From assembly GCF_032854445.1 (NCBI RefSeq), contig NC_088295.1, positions 19,019,385 through 19,083,384 on the forward strand: a DNA stretch of 64,000 nt. The letters run 5' to 3'. Within the stretch, counting starts at the first letter, position 1. Every line of letters starts with the position of its first letter. The notes under the pieces are model-generated. The model ran no database searches. It was not told where the DNA came from and saw only the letters and a list, made by a program, of their open reading frames with translations. This DNA comes from Liolophura sinensis (Eukaryota > Mollusca > Polyplacophora > Chitonida > Chitonidae). Below are positions 1 to 18,266 of this stretch, one piece after another. The position numbers and the translations under genes were made by a program.

Positions 1-105
1 AATGGTCTGAATAGGGTCAATAGTAAGGTCAGTACTGAACAGGCCTTCTATACAGGGAGTTAAAGTACTGGCGAATACTCCACCAGCTTTTCGGCACTCT
101 CAGTA

Positions 106-710
106 AGCCTTCAGATGGCTCAGTCCCAGTCCGCTCCCCAATCTCAGAACGCAGCATTGATTGATGTGAATACTTTTTGCCATATAAATCAGGAGAACAG
201 GTTCTCGTCCGGAGACAAATTGTTCGGATACCTGAATGAAGGGCGAGAAGTACATGTTTTTACTGATTGGTTAGATCACGCAGTTGACTACTCTTTCAAT
301 CTATTTAATCGAAGAAGTCCATGGGGATTTATTTCAATTGGGATCGCTTAGCTGAAAACCTGTATTCTGGCGATATCCCGCACCAGACAATTAAGGGGAT
401 TTCAGCCGCCAAAATTAACAAACAAGCCCGGACCATTTTGAAACGAGTTGATTGACAAGCCGATCTGGTTAAAGGGTGGGCCGTTCCTGGAGTTTAGTTC
501 ATTTATTTTCCTGGTACGGATGTAAATTGGCTAGAGGATGCCATTTAGGGGGACACTAATCCAACCCATCTGTCGATTTCATTAGGCCGCTTGCTCTAGC
601 TGGATTAAATGATGAGCTCCTCAGCCAAGTCAGGTCATTGACGTCCCAACTGACCAGAGAAGAATCATCCAATGAATCGAAGAGAATTTAAATAATAAGT
701 TTTCTTCCCA
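106..710 (+). pseudogene. Unrecognised decayed protein-coding relic
   Basis: An open frame starts at the ATG at 115 and runs to a stop at 351. Its later part looks protein-like only if the reading shifts frame near 320, after which a second frame stays open to about 450. A third short segment at about 575-690 reads as a leucine-rich, coiled-coil-like stretch (LAGLNDELLSQV). Stops and frame changes separate the pieces. The pattern is that of an old coding copy, perhaps a retroelement ORF1 or gag-like frame, but I recognise no domain. It could also be chance open frames. Function unknown. Confidence 0.2.
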
Positions 711-1746
711 ATATGTCTTGGCCGTTCAGTCTTTTCCACGCTGAAATAACAACAATATATCAAACGTCAATGACGTCACGGTGTGGCCCTGCTTCGCTGC
801 AAGCACCCGCGTTTATTATCATTTCAATACAGACAATGTCTGGCAAACCTCCAAAGGTCCCGCCAAAAATAAAATAGTTCAGGCATTCATCAAAGAAAAA
901 TTTATATATTCAAACCATCTTGGACCCATGCAAGAAGGGAAAATTAGAAAATTCTCGTTTTTCACCATCAGGAGTAGAGTAGAGATAATTTTCGATGTGA
1001 AACGGACAAATTCGTTCTTGCAATTATCGAACCCATTCATTATATTTCAATTCAAGCAACATGGCGTTAATGTTTGGTTGGTGGGCGTTTATAAATATTG
1101 AGCCTATATATTCTGTATATACCTCTATTATTCTAGCTTTCCAGACCTTTACTCTGTTCGATCTCAAGAAAAGTTATTTGAAACAGTTGAGCATTAATAA
1201 ATGAATAGTGAGAAAATGTGAAGAATTTATTGCTGGAGCACTTGTATACCTCTGCTTGATGATACTTGATCAATAGATCTACATTATTGATGAACTGTCA
1301 GTATCTTAATATGCGAATTTTGTTCGACCATTCACAAATGTCCGAAACACTTTGTTGTGTTTCACTTATGAATAGATTTAGGAGGGCTTTCGTTACATGT
1401 ACATTTTGTTGTTGTTGAATCATGAGACTCTAGAAGGTTCCATGGTGAGGTGTGCACAGCTCAGATACCATTCATACTCCGTTAGAGCGTGGGTTCCAGT
1501 TACTGAACAACTAAACCAGATTATGTTCATGGAAATATGGTATGTTGTAGATAGGAATGTTATTGTCTCTGCTACGTTGCTGTTGGCGTCCCTAACAAGT
1601 CGTTGGTTCCAGCGACTTCCCTAAACCCTCTGATCTCTGATTATATACAAATCGATTCAACAATATGGTTGAGGTTGCCAGCAAATCAAGCATAGTACGC
1701 TAGTTTGTGATCGATCGTCTTACTGTTTTTCTTTCCGTTATTTTAG
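711..1746. other. Unassigned DNA upstream of the first recognised ChAT exon
   Basis: Probably intron of the choline acetyltransferase gene, since the exon at 1747 begins inside a codon and needs an upstream exon. I searched for the preceding conserved segment of the family and did not find it. The open frames at 781-1101 and 1397-1624 have no recognisable domain. Confidence 0.4.
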
Positions 1747-4700
1747 GTTGATAAAGAATCTGGATTTGTACTTTCTCCGTTTTTCTAAGTTCGGTCGAGA
1801 GTTTCCGAAAACACAAAATATGAGCCCTGACTCGTTTTTCCAATTAGCGCTGCAGCTGACTTATTACAAGTAAGTATCGTGTTTCTGTGGAGTTCAAACA
1901 AACCGGGCGGTTCACAAACAAAAATGTACACGAACTCCAGGTTTGTTAGCCTTTCCGCTAATTACATCAACCAGGTTTTGTAGACGTTGATTCAATGAAC
2001 TCCGATTTCAAGCCTTTGTTCACAGAAGTAAGAGCTGGAAATTCTATTTGTTGGACATTTCATGGTTTTATCTTACTGGTGTGCAGTTACAGATTGACAT
2101 GCGTGCTCATGTCAACTTGTATTACCTGTACAAACTACAATTTACCAACCCGTGTCTTATCGATGGAACGTACAATCGGTATTTCGCCAAATTACCATTG
2201 TTTTAAGGTATGGAACCAGTGAGTTAATTAATTCCATTTCTTAATTAAATCACTGAGTTGTTGGTGAATAGCTACTGGTCAAGGACATTTCAGGATAGAA
2301 GAAAATATGAAATGAGTGAACTTTAAGCGACAGTAAACAACACACACAGAGAAAGGTTTACACCGAAGATTTTCCGTCGGGACAGAAAAGATATCAATCA
2401 GATCAATGTCTGTTGACATCTTATAAATACCATGACTAAATATACGCCAGTTAAACATCTGGTTAATTTGGCAGGGTTCACGGGCGTTTAGTGTCCACCT
2501 ACGAAAGTGCGTCCACCAGACGTTTCCGGTTGGGGAGAGTAGATAACATCCAGGCATGTTCACCTCCGGCATTGGAATGGGTAAAGGCAATGGCTGGAGA
2601 AATAGAGGCCACGGTAAGGATGGCATTGGATGGATGGCAAAATTATAACCTTGACAAATATCTGGTAACTGCTCAAAGAGTATAAATACACCTACGTCAT
2701 AACGCTAATTTAACACAGAAAAGTAAACAGAAAAGACAGGTTGTTTTGTTGAAAAAAATGTTTAAACAGTCTGTCGTCAACTAAAAGTATTTCTGGCTAC
2801 ATCTCCATATCTTATCCTCAATATTACATCGTATATCACAGGATGAGGAGAAAATGAAGTTGTTGCGAAAAGCCATGGCCTGGCAGACAGACATTATGGT
2901 TCAGGTGGGTTTTACGAGCTTTTCTTTTACCTAATGGTCTGAGCTAAAAGTTCTCATCCAAGTTATTACAGTTTTAGAAGACACAGAGAATGTTTTCGGT
3001 ACATATCAGTTGGGATGACCGTAAGTTTAATTGTGACATCTAATTGTAACTTTCAACATCTTTGTTGAAACCATACTTCTTTAGGTGATTAATCGGGAAA
3101 GACACAACAAATGAACACATATCACAAGATCATCAACGGTAATTGTTGCTACCAGCAGAATACTGATTTAATATAATATTGATGCTTCCACAATGTTAAT
3201 GCAATAACTTACGGAAACCACTGCAATGCTTGTGTAATAGAATGATGTACTTCCTAATGTAATGAAATAGCGATGCCTCCACATTGATGATTTAATGTAA
3301 TAGCGATGTCTCCACATTGATGATTTAATATTATAACAATGTCTCCACATTGACGATTTAATATAATAGCGATGTCTCCACATTGATGATTTAATATAAT
3401 AGCGATGTCTCCACATTGATGATTTAATGTAATAGTGATACCATCACTTTGATGATTTAATATAATAGCAAAGCCTACACATTTACGCTTTAATATAATA
3501 GTGATGCCTCCACATGAGGGTGTAATACAATAGCGAGGTCTCCACATTGATGATTTAATGTAATAGCGATGCCACCACACCGTTGGTGTTAAAGCATGGG
3601 GTTCAACAACAGCCAAATAAATAAATAAGTTAACATTTAACGTGGAACGTTTAAAACTCAACAATTTTAAAATACTGAAATAGTGATACCTCCACATCAT
3701 GGATGTAATGAAATAGTGACATCTCAACGAAATATGGATTATTGATGTAACGAAATAGTGACGCCTCAGAGAAATAGGGATTATTGATGTAATGAAATAG
3801 TGACGCCTGTTTACTTAGAGAAAATCTGAATTTAGACATAATCTATATACGGGTTTGTCGTGAAAAATGTATCGTCAGCTTACGTGCCCTTTTCATTTGT
3901 AGACAATTCTGGGACATGGCATTGATTGTCATTTGATGGGACTGAGAGAGATCGACAATGAGCTCAACTTTCTCGTACCGGAAATATTCACAGACCAATC
4001 TTACATCAGCTCTAATCAGTTTACCTTATCCACCAGCCAAGTAAGTGAGGCCCGACAACCTTACTGACATAACCAGTAAGCGAGTGCTATACCGGTATTT
4101 ATTCATCTGAGCTTCCGCGATCAGAGTTGTCCTGTACAGAGGTAGGTGTGTCCCGACAATCTTACTGACGGTAGTAAGGGAGTGGTATTCCGTGGCCGTG
4201 CGTGTCCACCGGAATGATAAGTGTAAGAGTCAGGGTGTCTAATCGTCAGTTCGGTTAATCTTTGCATTAATCTGAAACATCTGAGTTTCGGTGATGATAC
4301 AGAATTCATAAAGATTGGCTGTACCGAAAGTCACCGAAAACTCAGTGGTTTACATCAGGAGAAATCAACTTTATCGTCCGATTTATATTCTATGCGTCGG
4401 AACAGACATGGCTTATCATCAACTACAATGAACGCTCCTGGTCAATGACCGCTAGAGCATTTTACAAAACGTTCAGCACAAATGACCAGAAGCTAAGAAC
4501 ATCTATAAAGTAAGATATACCGACAATATCATGTTTAGCGTGCTATCGCAGTACAGTGTGAAGAACTACAGCACGGAGAGTAGAACTAGAACAGTGACGA
4601 CAGTGTGAAAGGTGGGGAATGGTCGTACGTATTTCCGGTGAAATCTGGCCTCTTGTCAGTTTACCTTAGTCAAGGTTTTATTTCGACTGTTCATGTATAT

Positions 4701-5069
4701 GTCTAAACAGTAGCAACGTAGACACCCCCTAGCACCATGGCTTAAGTAGAAGTAGGTAAAAAAATTTAGTGATGTTAGCTGCAATTAATTATTCGTCACT
4801 TGTCCAGAATCACTCAAAATGCCGTGTTGTAATCATGTTTAATAGATAATCAGATTAAAACAATGACCTAGGAAAAGGACAGTTTTTCCAATGCGATCAT
4901 TGTGTGTTAACGTCCATCTCACTCTGGCTTCATCTCCGGTCGTAAATTGAAAAGTGTTCCAGCAACCAGCGAATTGTCGTGGGTTTCCCGAGCCCGGTTT
5001 TCTCCTATCAAAATGCTGATCGCTGTCGTTTAAGTGAAACATTATTGAGTTTGGCGTAAAACTCCTGTA

Positions 5070-5108
<39 letters not shown>

Positions 5109-5838
5109 ATCATAATCTTTCTGTTGGTGCTGTGCGCCGTGTTCTGAATTGTTTTCTGCACCATCGTATCTACTAGTGTACATCTTCATAGTTCTTATCT
5201 CTACATGTATATCCTTTATGCGTATGCAGGAGAGATTTTTCCAATACTTTTTTTCTTCATAGTTTGCTCATCCCTCTTGGAAAATAGGCAATAAGTTCAT
5301 AAATATTTGATTTATTTATTTATTTGATTGATGTTTTACGCCACATAAATATCTGAGGTATGTTACATGATGTTTGTTTTCTTCATGCCGTGTTCAGGTA
5401 CCCACGACGATGGACGATGCGTCCATGTGCTACGGCCCGGTTGTCCCTCACGGTTACGGAGTCTGCTACAATCCTCACCCCAACAACATCCTCGCGTGCG
5501 TCTCCTCATTTCATAGCTCTTCAGAGAGTGGCACCGAATTCTTCGCATTGACTTTGGAAAGCAGTTTTCTGCAAATGTACGAGTTGTGTATGAAGCTCAG
5601 TGCTGGCAATGCCGATAACTATGCAAAGCAGCGCGTGAATGGTGTTTCCAGCAGTTCTTTAGCGTCCACTGACGCTACCAGTTGTCCACCAGTTAACGGG
5701 ATCAATGGGAAACCTAACTGCCCGAAAAATGACTTGGACTCATCAAACGTGTGTAGTAACGGGGGTGTGGCTGGAGACAGTCCACGCCGGAACAAGTTGA
5801 TTAGACAGAAGGACCGGAATTCTCTAGACCGGAAGTAG
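1747..5838 (+). CDS. ChAT: Choline O-acetyltransferase, 3' five exons (partial)
   Basis: Transfers acetyl from acetyl-CoA to choline to make acetylcholine in cholinergic neurons. Exons are 1747-1869, 2475-2613, 2842-2904, 3903-4040 and 5398-5838. All have AG/GT borders and phases that join cleanly, giving about 300 C-terminal residues. Visible family motifs in order are [30 protein letters not shown], the STSQ oxyanion/substrate motif at the end of the fourth exon, and [16 protein letters not shown] in the last. GRVDNI has Val and Asn where carnitine acetyltransferase has the two Thr of GRTDTI. The carnitine-binding Arg of the DRHL motif is Cys here (IDCHL). Both point to choline, not carnitine, as substrate; these positions are from memory of the published CrAT/ChAT swaps. 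The catalytic His region lies upstream, outside what is seen. The enzyme domain ends near LQMYELC and is followed by an Asn/Ser-rich tail of about 85 residues, longer than I expect for the human protein. A poly(A) signal follows at 6056. Confidence 0.93.
3165..3572. repeat. 33-bp minisatellite in ChAT intron
   Basis: Tandem units with core CGATGTCTCCACATTGATG followed by TTTAATRTAATAG, period 33 bp. The best units lie from about 3254 to 3572, with more decayed ones before. Because 33 is a multiple of three, the minus strand shows spurious open frames with an 11-residue repeat. It sits in the intron between the third and fourth recognised ChAT exons. Confidence 0.9.
3690..3808. repeat. 42-bp minisatellite related to the 33-bp array
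   Basis: About three units starting GATGTAATGAAATAGTGA, period 42 bp. They share the TAATG-AATAGTGA core with the 33-bp array just upstream and carry an extra segment. It looks like a length variant that expanded separately within the same intron. Confidence 0.75.
4041..4192 (+). repeat. Imperfect direct duplication at a ChAT splice donor
   Basis: The sequence from the intron donor (GTAAGTGAGGCCCGACAACC at 4041) recurs about 100 bp later, near 4141-4192, as GTAGGTGTGTCCCGACAATC. The flanking TTACTGAC and GTAAG-GAGTG segments match as well. It appears to be an old tandem duplication that also copied the donor region. Confidence 0.6.
4895..5110 (+). mobile_element. SINE family A copy in last ChAT intron
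   Basis: Degenerate copy of the family described at 19667. It keeps GTGGGTTTCCCGAGCCCGG, a TTGAGTTTGGCGTAAAACTC-like 3' module and an (AAAT)n tail at about 5070-5110. The head region is too diverged to delimit. The left border is approximate. Confidence 0.75.
5308..5345 (-). mobile_element. SINE family A 3'-end fragment
   Basis: Only the tail and the 3' module remain, in reverse orientation: (TTTA)n, then TTGATTGATGTTTTACGCC. It ends about 50 bp before the last ChAT exon. Confidence 0.65.
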
Positions 5839-6055
5839 TGGTGGGTTCACGGAGAATTATGTGCACATGTTAAAACTGTGATGAGATGTTAGGTTGTTAT
5901 GGTCAGATTAATACGGCTTGTTAATTAGGCTGTAGGATAAAATTCATATATATGACGCTGGGTTAAGTAAGGTGTAGTTAGATTGATTGTTCCTCAAAAA
6001 CCGTTGTCGTCCTACTATGGTGCTACATATAACACCGGAGGAAATCCATTACAGC

Positions 6056-6061
6056 AATAAA
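6056..6061 (+). terminator. Poly(A) signal AATAAA for ChAT
   Basis: AATAAA about 220 bp after the ChAT stop codon. It is the first canonical hexamer in this orientation after the gene. Confidence 0.6.
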
Positions 6062-9000
6062 CATGAGACAGTTTTTTCATTTTGTTAACGACAGTTGTGA
6101 AACTCCTGGTGGTGATTTATCGCAGATTTTTCTGCAGGGCTCAGTAATGATTTATATATGTCCACGTGGAGCTGACAGTTATGACTATTTTTCACAATGA
6201 TTAAGCTGTCAGACAATTAGACATTGCCGTAGTTAATCCCCGTTTCGCCTGTTACTAAACAGGATGTAATTCTGTACAAGCAGAGCACGTGTTCAGTCGG
6301 CTTGTTCTCAGTGGTACATATTGCATGTGAGGAGGCATGCAGTTTTTGTAACGTACATGATGAACTTATTGTATTCCGCAATGTACTAGTCAAACTTCCA
6401 TGGGATCACATACACCTCGGGCAATTTAAACTGTCTGTCGTAAGATATATTCTGGAACGATAAATAATCATTGCAAATGTACTTGGTTTTGTTCCAGATT
6501 GGGGAATATGTTGTATATCAATGTTGACGGGGTAGTTTATGTAGGTCTACATGACAGATGATCAACAATGACGATTTTAACATTTTTTATGACCAGTACT
6601 GGTAATGTTGAATCTTGGCTTTGTATGTATTTACCTGTTAAACAAGTAACTGTTATGTAAGCCGTCGGATTCGGTTGGTACGGCTCCACAATCTTGTTTA
6701 CCATTACAACTGGATTGTTTGTTGAGGAGATTACTTGTAAGGAGTAATCTCACGAACTTATATATCTGTTGATGTTACTCTGTTGATATTACTAGCCTAG
6801 TGGTAATGCATTCTTCATCTTATTTCATCTATTACCGTTCTAGAAAACAAACTTTAAAGGATGTTACAAGATGCTTAGTAACTTTAAAATCATCTTTTTT
6901 GTTCTTTATTGTTAGAGTTATTATCACTGGAATAACCTTTTACACACTTCTAAAGTAATATTGCCTAGAATTATCAGTAAAAATCCCATATATGAATGTT
7001 AATTACATTGCAAGAATTTATTCCAGTTCAGTAATGAATATAGATCTTCATTGTTCAAAGCTGTACTGGCTGCTGTTTGATCAGTTTTATATTGAATATA
7101 TTTAATATGTGATGTTTTTGTGTATTGCGGTAGACGCCAAGTAGAGGCATGGAGACTGTGTAGACATACACACGGTGTAATGAACTCGGCATGGTGAGTG
7201 GGGTATCGGCTGGGAATCACTTGCCAGTTTCTCACCTGTGCCTCTGTAATGTACATGCTTCATTAACTTTACACCAGCCGTTTCCGTTTGATTTGTGGTA
7301 AAATATTTATAAAAGAGAAATTAGCGAGCGCTTATGAGATCTGCCATTACGACTGAGTGGAGCCTGGCGATGATTTGTTGAGAGTAAGTCGAACCCCAGT
7401 CGACACACACATCTGTACTTGGCTTTATAAACCCCCATGAAAAGGAAATAAAGCGGTATTTTACACTTACAACAAAGCAAACATGGCCTACAATTATTTA
7501 TTTCCTGCATACGTCTCATATCAAATTAAGTTTGATTGTCTAAGACGGCTATCAGCCAAGATTTATGAGAAACTTAGAGAAATTCAATACAAGGAGCGAA
7601 TGGAGGCCTGCCTACAGGAATATCGATATGATTATTAAAACATGTGTTTTCCCTCAGATACAATTAGCAATGCCTGTTTTTTGTTAAGCTATCGTTTGAA
7701 AGTGATATTTAACAATTTTAACGGTTTGATAAGTTGAAAATGCCGAAATAAAAACATAAATAACTTTTGAATATTCCGAATACAATAAAAACATTCTGAC
7801 TTGCCGTAAGATATGCCTCAAGAAATTGACATCCATATTTGAGACTTGCACAATTCACATCACACGTAGGCGTTTTGTACATTGACGTCAACGTTTACCA
7901 TCCTTGTGTGGAACTATGGTTTCCTTTCATGCTTAATTAAATACACCAATGAGTTTTTTAAATTGAGAATTAAATTTGCCGCTGGGCGAGAAACGTTGGT
8001 CATAAGAAATAGAACACAAACAACGACATCAATTGCAAATATCTTGTTTAAAAATGCATAGTGGAACTTAACTTGATCTCACAGAACAATTCAAACTTTC
8101 CTGAAAGATGTCATTCCGTCTTGTTTGGCGTTCTCACATTTTAGTTTACAGTTTTGTGGTTTGTTTATGTGTTTGCTGTAAGACGTTATAATATGTCTCT
8201 TTGTCGTCATCAGTGCTTAATCAGAGATGCCAAGTTGCCAGGACGCGGAATCTTCTCGACTAGGCCTGTAATTTACTCTCTCTCCTACAATACGCGGATT
8301 GTGTCCCAGAGGCTCCTCAGGGCTCTAAAAATCCGATCACTGTTAAACAGGGGGTCTGTGAGGACAGCCAATCTGAAGAGGCAATTCGACAAGCACTTGG
8401 AGAGAGTGGAGTAGAAGTGACATGGCCAGAACACCATCCAGGATTGGAATGTAACGGTCACGTCTTCCAGCAGTTTGCAATTGTAAATCAAAAATAAACA
8501 CACTGACACTTCTCCACATCTTCTCCGGCTTTCACACGCCTAGGCTTGTCTTTTTCTGGTTGAAATTAGAATTACACTGCAACATCATTCAAGACTTCTT
8601 AAAAAATCCCTGAAATTGGCATGGAACTTCGAGAATTATATGTGATGACATAATGAAGTATTTCTGGTCATCCTATCACTGGTTGAGACGACACCAAACT
8701 AATGACATTTCCATGTGAAACGCACGAAACTGCGTGTATACGTGGGGAACGCGCTGTTTTTGTTAATATGTGCAATCAGAAATAATCCCTTGAGAGGTTA
8801 GTTTTGATTTCTGTGCACCAAATCACGCGAGAGGAATTTGTGTTAAGCGGAGTTATTCCCCTTTAAACAGCCAGTAAACATATATCTGTTCACGAATGTC
8901 GTTTAATTCGCATTCACAAACCATGTATTCATATGGTATCCGCCATTAATATATGCACACTCCATCGCAGCAATTTATTCATTATTCAAAAAGGGGAATA

Positions 9001-9650
9001 GCTATAATTTGCCTTCTTGCATCCTAGGCTAAAGAGCATAGTGTATGAGTGACGTTTCCTGTTTATTTAACGTGGCGTATCTCATGGTTTCGGGAGAATT
9101 CCAGATTAAAAGTTCATTTATGAAAAAACAAATGACTGTAGTCAGTTAGCTCTATTAAAGCACTCGTCTGAAATAACTAAAATCATATTACTTGTGTTGT
9201 CCCGAACCTCTGGTCTTTCAGTGTGTTGATATACATTGACGCTTTTGTTTTCAAATTCTGCTTCTTCAGGATAATGTCATGCCAAAGACACCTGCAATTA
9301 TGCCCACTCCAGTCATAGTGCATGGCACAGGCCACCCAATGTGCGTCAAGTGAAGAATTAATAAGGTATTGGATATGAATATTAAGCAGTCCTAAAATAG
9401 TTGTAAACTTCACCAGATAAACGCGGATTAACAAAAGGTTGCAAATATACTTAATCCCTGACTTCAAATTAGCAGTGTTTGATTATAATGTTATCTTTCA
9501 TTAAGACCTTTCCTAATCTACACATTACCTTTCTCCATGCTGTATGGTACTGGTTACACCGACTTAAATAGCAGGTACTAACAATTTCCCATGGTCACTG
9601 TGAGATAAACCGATTATGCTGCAGGTTTTAACGCCTGCTTAACTCAAGCA
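6062..9650. other. Intergenic stretch without recognised genes
   Basis: AT-rich DNA between ChAT and the next + strand gene. The open frames at 6999-7256, 7307-7519, 8154-8414 and 9183-9467 have no recognised domain, good start context or conserved splice structure. I see no strong repeat here. Confidence 0.5.
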
Positions 9651-10024
9651 AATTTGTATTATTATACCTCACCAGTAGATTCTCTGTGTTGTTATTTCGG
9701 TAATGCAACAAAACGTTATAGCTACACCACAACACTCAACGTTGTGAACGGGCATGGGAGAGCATCAAGCTTTGTGCTTAACGCATGCAACCGTAAACCT
9801 ACCAGCTGGTTAAACACCGATTGTGCCAAGTCGATCAATCTGGAGACATCTCACTAACACAGGTGGATAAGTCACATACTCGTTCTGCAGATTCATCGTC
9901 AGTGATTGAGAACAATGTAGTCAAAGTATTCCCTATTCCGAAATTTGCAAACAGTTTAATGTGGGAAAATGTTCGTAAGGTGCACAAAGGTTACCGGATT
10001 TAACGTGGAAACGTATCTGTAGAT

Positions 10025-11343
10025 ATGGATCGAGCGTCGCCTTTTTGCACTGAGCGACAAGAACGCCTCAGACAGAACACAGTGCTACTCCGACATGTGA
10101 GATGTCCAGAGGAGAAACAGAAGACCACCAGCTATGTACCAGCTGACTCCTGGAAACACGAAGTAGACAAATGCTACCAAAGACCAAATGTTAAACTGCG
10201 AAAAGCTCAAATACAGCTGACGCAGTCTTTAAGAAACAATTCAAGTTCTCTGAGATTTTATAAGAACATGGGTTATCTTCAGAGAACTTGTAAGCCCAAG
10301 ACCAGCACAGATACAACTAAGTTTTCCCGGAACAAAGACAAGACACACGAGCTTTCCCAAGTCAGGGGAACCAGCTCACGCCTATCCACAACTCCCACTT
10401 ATGATGGAAACTGTGGTCCAGAGGCAGTCAAAACTGACTCAAACAAGCATGGCTATCCTCGAAAGAAAGCTCTAAAAATGGACACGCCGGGTTCCAGTTC
10501 CTTAAATAAGTACATAGTTGACCAGAAGCACTGTGCAGCTTCTGTGTACTTAGATTTCTGTACACAGAACAAACCCACGGCCCCTGTTCAGCAAGCATCT
10601 CTTATGTCTTCTCGATACACGGCGCAAAAAACGATCGTAAGGGATGTTAACATGAAAAAGCACGATTTTATTTGGGGTGTTCAAAGAGATAAAGACCTCC
10701 AAAAACCCTGTATCAACATAATTAACCAGAAGCAAGAGTATCCATGTGTTTTAAAGAGAAAAGAACAAGCTGATGGATATATTAGAAAGGACGTGACCAC
10801 GAAAAAGTTATCCGTTCAGTTTGAGGGTTTATCTACCAGGGCACCGGCTGCAGATATCACCACTGTTAAAACTGCGGACGACTGGAAGAGACCTTTAGAT
10901 CTCACAGAGGATATTTATCGGTCGCGAGGCGTTCCCAGAAGATTCTGCCGATCATGTGTGAAATTCCAATCAGACAGCGAACGATCCTTAACTCCCGCAT
11001 CAAACGGCGTCATACCTATACAGTCAAGCGTAGATAAAGCATTCATGCTGGTGGGGAATGGTGCCAACCAGATCTTGAGCGAGCGGAAAACTCAGTGACC
11101 ACACGACTTCGTCCAAAATCTGCCCCCGCGGCCGCTCATAGAAGGCGATTCCAAGAAATGAACAGTAAACTCATACACCATATTTGTGACGTCATGGAAA
11201 CACGAGGAAAACTAAGTCTTCTCATGCCCAGAGATAGAGATAAATTCTTCAACATCAAGCTGTCTGACGTAGAGATTAGTGATAAAGACGAACTGCTTGT
11301 GTCCAATGTTCCAGAATGGTCTTCAGAAACGGATGAACTGTGA
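10025..11343 (+). CDS. Uncharacterised basic protein with RPKSAP motif, two overlapping frames
   Basis: The first frame runs from the ATG at 10025 to the TGA at 11096-11098 (357 residues). It is rich in Lys, Arg, Gln, Ser and Thr and has a CRSC pair near residue 310. No signal peptide or membrane segment is visible. A second frame, shifted by -1, is open from 11038 to the stop at 11341-11343. It carries RLRPKSAPAAAHRRRF followed by an acidic C-terminus ending SSETDEL. The two probably form one protein joined by a small intron I could not define, or are split by an indel. RPKSAP-like motifs occur in some cilium and flagellum proteins, which is only a weak hint. A poly(A) signal at 11527 supports a gene ending here. 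A frame at 9821-10003 just upstream could be an earlier exon, but the gap would be only 48 bp. Function unknown. Confidence 0.6.
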
Positions 11344-11526
11344 CATATAGAACATTTTACACTGATTAGAATATGGAAGGTTATGTCAGTGTTGTAAGTT
11401 TACTCATTTTGAGCAGCCTGGACCTTGTAAACAAGGAAACAATTTTTGCGTATTAGATGTTTAAGTAAATTATATGAAATATTTAACATTAATATCTGGT
11501 ACATAAGAATATGAATATGTGTGTAA

Positions 11527-11532
11527 AATAAA
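11527..11532 (+). terminator. Poly(A) signal AATAAA after the orphan gene
   Basis: AATAAA 184 bp past the stop at 11343, in the same orientation. A second AATAAA-type site lies near 11857. Confidence 0.55.
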
Positions 11533-12152
11533 CACCACATGTATTAACTAATTTAAAATTTAACCCCTATATTTAGTTTGGCGAGTATTGTTGTGTCTGT
11601 CAGATTGTCGTTTTTGTTTCATCAGTACGTGGATAATCATTGATACAGGCAAAAGGGAGTTTTTCAAACCAAAAAAAATATGAAATTTCAAGTGCAGTTA
11701 TACATGCAGTGAATTATTTCAGAAAGACAACTTTCATTTATGGAATTCATTGAAATCTTATGGGAGGAAAAAGTGCATGACATTAGCTAATAGGAGAAAT
11801 TACCAAGATATTTCTTAAACTTTATGTGATCTACTGCTTGGTAGTATTCACAGAAATAAATAAACGAATTCATCTAACCATTTTATAATTCACTCTTTTT
11901 ATCATGTAGTTTTGTCTCCGTTCTTGTAGTCTATATCTAAAATTAATTCTTATCAGCACTGATAGCTATTTTATAGCTATATACGGCCTTAAATACCTGC
12001 CCTTGTTTCTGCATACCGAGAGATAATATGTCTACGTATTTAAATAAAATCTGGGCGACTATCACACTGTTTTAAACACTGAAATCGCCCAAAGTTGATG
12101 GACTGTATATTTTCTGTGGAAAAGTATCCGAGATCAAAAATATGTTGTTGGA

Positions 12153-18148
<5,996 letters not shown>

Positions 18149-18266
18149 CGAAGTGCGTCGAAGACAGTATAGTTACTCCTGAACAACTTAACATTTACAC
18201 TGAATTTCATTTATCGTTTGCATGAGCTTTTTACGGCTCATTGACTATTGGACAGTTGTTAAGTTA

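Noticed and set aside
3165-3572. CRISPR-like direct repeats
   Set aside because: Units are contiguous tandem repeats with no unique spacers, in a eukaryotic intron.
3168-3839. Minus-strand frames with an 11-residue [11 protein letters not shown] repeat
   Set aside because: Produced by a 33-bp minisatellite inside a ChAT intron; no coding support.
8154-8414. 86-codon frame resembling a Tc1-like DNA-binding region
   Set aside because: The similarity to 'VS-R-L---L--R' is too weak, and there are no inverted repeats or catalytic motifs nearby.
9975-10022. 48-bp intron joining the 9821-10003 frame to the orphan gene
   Set aside because: Donor and acceptor exist and phases fit, but the intron would be shorter than is normal for animals. 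Left as a possibility only.
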